The position numbers and the translations under genes were made by a program. DNA of 10,147 nt from Sediminibacterium ginsengisoli (lineage in GTDB: Bacteria; Bacteroidota; Bacteroidia; Chitinophagales; Chitinophagaceae). Each line of letters begins with the position of its first letter. The first letter of the stretch is position 1. Shown one piece after another: positions 7,392 to 10,147 of the stretch. The stretch covers positions 1 to 10,147 of the forward strand of contig CAMAQW010000058.1 of the NCBI GenBank assembly GCA_945860335.1. Direction: 5' to 3'. The notes under the pieces were generated by a model. That model had not been told where the DNA came from. It saw nothing but the letters and a program-made list of their open reading frames with translations, and ran no database searches.

Positions 7392-7853
7392 ATGCTACAA
7401 GAAGGATCCAAAGCCCCAGCCTTTAAAGGCCTCGACCAAAACGGTAAAACCATTGCCCTATCTAATTTTAAGGGTCAAAAACTGGTTTTATTTTTCTACC
7501 CCCACGATATGACCCCTACTTGTACGGTGCAGGCCTGTAACCTAAGGGACAATTATAAAATTTTAGCCAAAAAGGGCTACCAGGTGCTGGGTGTGAGCTC
7601 CGACGACCAAAAAAGCCACCTCAAATTCATTGCCAAGCACGAATTACCCTTTTCACTCATTGCCGATACCGACCTCGTAATTCATGAAAAATATGGGGTT
7701 TGGGCCGAAAAGAAGTTTATGGGCAAAACCTATATGGGCACTTTGCGCACCACTTTTTTGATTGATGAAAACGGTGTGATTGAAAAAATTATTACCAAGC
7801 CAGATTCTAAAAATCATGGTCAAGAAATTTTAGGCGCGCCTAAAAAGAAATAA
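7392..7853 (+). CDS. bcp: Peroxiredoxin, thioredoxin-dependent thiol peroxidase (Bcp/PrxQ type)
   Basis: This 153-residue cytoplasmic enzyme reduces hydrogen peroxide and organic hydroperoxides using a cysteine thiol, normally recycled by thioredoxin. The thioredoxin-fold AhpC/TSA domain fills the protein. The peroxidatic motif PxxxTxxC is present as PHDMTPTC, with T41 and C44. C49, five residues on (CTVQAC), matches the resolving cysteine of E. coli Bcp (Cys45/Cys50 pair). The conserved arginine is R119 in LRTTFLIDENG. Length and the start MLQEGSKAPAF fit the family. No signal peptide is seen. The gene is read divergently from carB and lies 5 nt before a secreted serine hydrolase gene, so the two are probably one transcript. 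Its codon use differs from its neighbours: by hand count 23 of the first 50 and 27 of the next 50 codons end in G or C, against 14 of the first 50 in the following gene. Confidence 0.96.
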   Translation: MLQEGSKAPAFKGLDQNGKTIALSNFKGQKLVLFFYPHDMTPTCTVQACNLRDNYKILAKKGYQVLGVSSDDQKSHLKFIAKHELPFSLIADTDLVIHEKYGVWAEKKFMGKTYMGTLRTTFLIDENGVIEKIITKPDSKNHGQEILGAPKKK

Positions 7854-7858
7854 AATCT

Positions 7859-8719
7859 ATGAAAAAATTACTCGCCTTCATATTTTTAGTTGCACTTGTT
7901 CCTGCGCAAGCACAAAAAGTCAATAAAAAATTACAGCACGCGTTAGAAACCCTCACTACTGGATTTAAAGGGGATGTTGGTATTTATGTAAAAGACTTAC
8001 ACACTGGAAAATTTGCAAGCATTAACGCTGATAGTATTTTTCCAACGGCGAGTATGGTAAAAGTTCCCATACTTATAGGTATCATGGATAAATTGAATAA
8101 GGGCGAACTCAAATACCATCAGGAGTTAACCTATAAAGATTCTTTGTTGTATGCAGGATCTGATTTGCTCGCCTCTTTAAAAAATAATGAAAAAGTAGAG
8201 CTTAGTAAAGTTATCATGCTCATGCTTACAACAAGTGATAATACCGCAAGTTTGTGGCTACAATCACTATCTGGTACAGGAACAAGAATCAATCAAATCC
8301 TTGATAGCATTGGTTATACGGCAACAAGGGTAAATAGCAGAACGCCGGGTAGAGAAGCGGGTAGAGATAAGTTTGGATGGGGACAAACCAGTCCAAAAGA
8401 AATGGCTACTATGTTTGAAGCTTTAGCGAATAGAACTTTAATGGACGCTACTTCTTCAGAAAAAATGATTCGTTTACTTGGAAGAAATTACTGGGATGAA
8501 GAAGCACTATCACAAATTCCTCCGGATGTTTTTGTCGCTAGTAAAAATGGTGCTGTTAATGCCAGCAGAAGTGAAGTGGTGTATGTTTCCGGAAAAAATG
8601 CCCGTTATGTTTTTTGTATTTGTACCAAAAATAATAAAGACACCAGTTGGGAATTAAACAATGAAGCTTGGGAACTTGCGCGAAAAGTTTCTAAATTATT
8701 ATGGGAAACGTATAGGTAA
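7859..8719 (+). CDS. Secreted class A beta-lactamase-like serine hydrolase
   Basis: The 286-residue product has an N-terminal signal peptide (MKKLLAFIFLVALVPAQAQ) with a likely signal peptidase I cut after AQA at residue 18, so it should act in the periplasm. The rest is a penicillin-binding/beta-lactamase fold of the class A-related 'beta-lactamase2' type. The nucleophile motif SxxK is SMVK (S65, K68), the SDN motif is S126-D127-N128, and the third motif appears as K229-N230-G231, where class A enzymes have KTG. The omega-loop region (about 158-180, TPGREAGRDKFGWGQTSP) lacks the usual ExxLN pattern, so the deacylating glutamate cannot be assigned confidently. The protein is thus a serine acyl-enzyme hydrolase of uncertain substrate: weak beta-lactamase, peptidoglycan peptidase or esterase are all possible. 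It starts 5 nt after the peroxiredoxin stop, and ends 10 nt from the convergent feoB. Confidence 0.9.
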   Translation: MKKLLAFIFLVALVPAQAQKVNKKLQHALETLTTGFKGDVGIYVKDLHTGKFASINADSIFPTASMVKVPILIGIMDKLNKGELKYHQELTYKDSLLYAGSDLLASLKNNEKVELSKVIMLMLTTSDNTASLWLQSLSGTGTRINQILDSIGYTATRVNSRTPGREAGRDKFGWGQTSPKEMATMFEALANRTLMDATSSEKMIRLLGRNYWDEEALSQIPPDVFVASKNGAVNASRSEVVYVSGKNARYVFCICTKNNKDTSWELNNEAWELARKVSKLLWETYR

Positions 8720-8725
8720 TTAATG

Positions 8726-8737
8726 TTAGTTAACTAA
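8726..8737. repeat. 12-bp perfect palindrome spanning the feoB stop codon
   Basis: TTAGTTAACTAA reads the same on both strands and covers the feoB stop (8730-8732 on the minus strand) plus part of the 10-nt gap after the serine hydrolase gene. It has no loop and no following T-run, so it is a weak candidate at best for a terminator or protein site, and may be chance in AT-rich DNA. Confidence 0.3.
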
Positions 8738-10147
8738 ACAAAACATAGGTTAACCAGCTCATGCCATAAGCGAGGGCTGTCATATACACCAGTTGAAAAG
8801 CTGGCCATTTCCAAGACTTAGTTTCTCTTTTAACAACGGCGAGTGTGCTCATACACTGCATGGCTAATAAATAAAATATCATTAGGGAAAGGCCGGCTGC
8901 TAGGGTGTACACTTTGGTTCCATCTGGATGTTTAGCTGCAGCTAATTTTTGCCTGAGTGAGCTGTCTTCACTGTCTTCTACGCTATACAAAGTGGCCATC
9001 GTACCCACAAAAACCTCTCTGGCAGCAAAAGAAGTGATCAGTGCAATACCAATTTTCCAGTCGTAACCTAGGGGTGCAATAGCTGGTTCAATGGCTTTTC
9101 CTAAAATACCGGCATAAGAGTGTTGTAATTTTTCGGCAGCGTATTCTTTTTGTAAAGAGTCTTTTTTTACAGGTAATACCTGCTCAAGTGCTGCATATTT
9201 TTGTGTGGTTTTCTCTATTTGATTTCCTGGACCATAGCTACTTAAAAACCATAAGAGTAAGCTAATAATCATAATTACTTTACCAGCATCAGTTACAAAT
9301 ATTTTAGCTTTTTCAATCATGGTAACACCTACGTTTTTCCAACGTGGTGCTCTGTACATGGGAAGTTCTAAAATAAAAAAACTTTTTTCCTGAATGGTAA
9401 TAAACCATTTTAGTACATAACTCACGAGCATGGCCATTACAATGCCTAGTAAGTAAAGACCCATCATTACAAGCCCTTGTAAACTTAAAAATCCAAAGTA
9501 GTAATCGTTATCAATAACCAGTGAAATTAAAATCGTAAATACCGGTAAGCGTGCACTGCAACTCATGAGTGGCGTTACTAAAATAGTTAACAACCTTTCT
9601 TTTCTGTTTTCAATATTGCGGGCACTCATAATGGCAGGAACTGCACAGGCAAAACCACTTACCATGGGCATTACACTTTTTCCGTTGAGTCCCACTTTAC
9701 GCATGAGCCTATCACTTAAAAAACTAATGCGCGCCATATAACCACTGTCTTCAAGCATGGTAATGAGCCCAAATAAAATCATGATTTGTGGCACAAAAAC
9801 TAAAATACCACTCAGGCCAGCCACCAATCCGTTGATGATTAAATTACTCCACCATGCTTCTGGAAGCCATGCTGATAGGGAGCTTCCGCCTTTTGCAAAG
9901 GCCCACTCAATGCCATCCATTGGAAAGCTTGCCAGCCAATACACGCTTTGAAATAAAATAAACAATACAGCAAGTAAGATGACATAACCCCAAACGCGGT
10001 GTAATAAAATATTATCCAATTTATCTGAAAAAATCTTTTTTTCTAATGGACCAGGCTCCACTACATATTTACGCATCACTTCTCTTATTTGCGAATAGCG
10101 CTGTAAAATTTCTTCGGCCTGTGTTTTTGTTGGATTAAATTGATGTG
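8730..10147 (-). CDS. feoB: Ferrous iron transporter FeoB, C-terminal membrane part (5' end beyond window)
   Basis: FeoB imports Fe(II) across the inner membrane, controlled by an N-terminal G-protein domain. Only the C-terminal 471 residues are visible. The frame stays open through the right edge (HQFNPTKTQAEEILQRYSQI, then REVMRKY), so the GTG/ATG near 10079 is internal, not the start. The visible part begins with the soluble helical linker, then TM1 at LLHRVWGYVILLAVLFILF. Two Gate domains can be seen: Gate 1 with GFACAVPAIMSARNIENR and TPLMSCSARLPVF (visible residues about 164-203, including the conserved cysteines), and Gate 2 with ALITSFAAREVFVGTMATLY (about 368-387). A charged soluble insert lies between them (about 308-350). 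The C-terminus ends in a TM segment, WLTYVLFS, without the cysteine-rich tail of enteric FeoB. The G domain and any feoA would be to the right, outside the window. It converges on the serine hydrolase gene. Confidence 0.96.
   Translation of the reverse strand, partial: HQFNPTKTQAEEILQRYSQIREVMRKYVVEPGPLEKKIFSDKLDNILLHRVWGYVILLAVLFILFQSVYWLASFPMDGIEWAFAKGGSSLSAWLPEAWWSNLIINGLVAGLSGILVFVPQIMILFGLITMLEDSGYMARISFLSDRLMRKVGLNGKSVMPMVSGFACAVPAIMSARNIENRKERLLTILVTPLMSCSARLPVFTILISLVIDNDYYFGFLSLQGLVMMGLYLLGIVMAMLVSYVLKWFITIQEKSFFILELPMYRAPRWKNVGVTMIEKAKIFVTDAGKVIMIISLLLWFLSSYGPGNQIEKTTQKYAALEQVLPVKKDSLQKEYAAEKLQHSYAGILGKAIEPAIAPLGYDWKIGIALITSFAAREVFVGTMATLYSVEDSEDSSLRQKLAAAKHPDGTKVYTLAAGLSLMIFYLLAMQCMSTLAVVKRETKSWKWPAFQLVYMTALAYGMSWLTYVLFS

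Noticed and set aside
7330..7512. 60-residue open frame overlapping the start of the peroxiredoxin
   Set aside because: It is out of frame with a clear Bcp gene over most of its length and shows no recognisable protein features.
10074..10079. GTG-ATG near 10079 as the start of a short FeoB-like membrane protein
   Set aside because: The frame continues open to the right edge with residues (KTQAEEILQRYSQIRE) typical of the FeoB linker after the G domain, so this is an internal position of feoB.
1..10147. Mobile element, CRISPR, phage or defence island
   Set aside because: No transposase, integrase, terminal inverted repeats, spaced direct repeats, tRNA or defence-type genes were seen; every sizeable stretch is explained by recognised metabolic or transport genes.

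Overview
This window is AT-rich DNA that reads as a chromosomal segment of a member of the Bacteroidota, perhaps near the Chitinophagales. That rests on protein flavour (a split transketolase, Bacteroidota-like FeoB, CarB and RND sequences), the lack of clear Shine-Dalgarno sequences before most starts, and a good match to the Bacteroidota -7 promoter box (TAnnTTTG) ahead of carB. The genus assignment is inference from memory of the families, not from a search.

Layout, left to right. Positions 1-4625 (+ strand) hold the 3' part of an RND-efflux periplasmic adaptor gene, a complete inner-membrane RND permease gene (2-nt gap), and pdxH, pyridoxamine 5'-phosphate oxidase (9-nt gap). Spacing suggests one transcript, with a vitamin B6 gene at its tail. 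No outer-membrane factor gene lies in the window. Positions 4639-7260 (- strand) hold two half-size enzyme genes 12 nt apart: the N-terminal half of the carbamoyl-phosphate synthase large subunit, then the C-terminal (pyrimidine/C domain) subunit of a split transketolase. The partner halves are not in the window. Positions 7261-7391 are a divergent intergenic region with a likely carB promoter on the minus strand and a weak candidate for the plus strand. Positions 7392-8719 (+ strand) hold a Bcp-type peroxiredoxin and a secreted class A beta-lactamase-like serine hydrolase, 5 nt apart. Positions 8730-10147 (- strand) hold the C-terminal membrane part of the ferrous iron transporter FeoB, whose N-terminal GTPase domain lies beyond the right edge.

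The window is dense: the only gap above about 15 nt is the 131-nt divergent region, and there is no gene-free stretch over 300 nt. Both convergent junctions (pdxH/transketolase, 13 nt; serine hydrolase/feoB, 10 nt) leave almost no room for conventional terminators. I see no rRNA, tRNA, CRISPR array, insertion sequence, phage gene or defence system.

This is mostly ordinary housekeeping and envelope DNA. The points most worth a second look are the carB gene that stops cleanly at the inter-half linker, its pairing with an orphan transketolase half, the base composition of the peroxiredoxin gene, and the non-canonical active-site details of the serine hydrolase. I did not find an evident new system.
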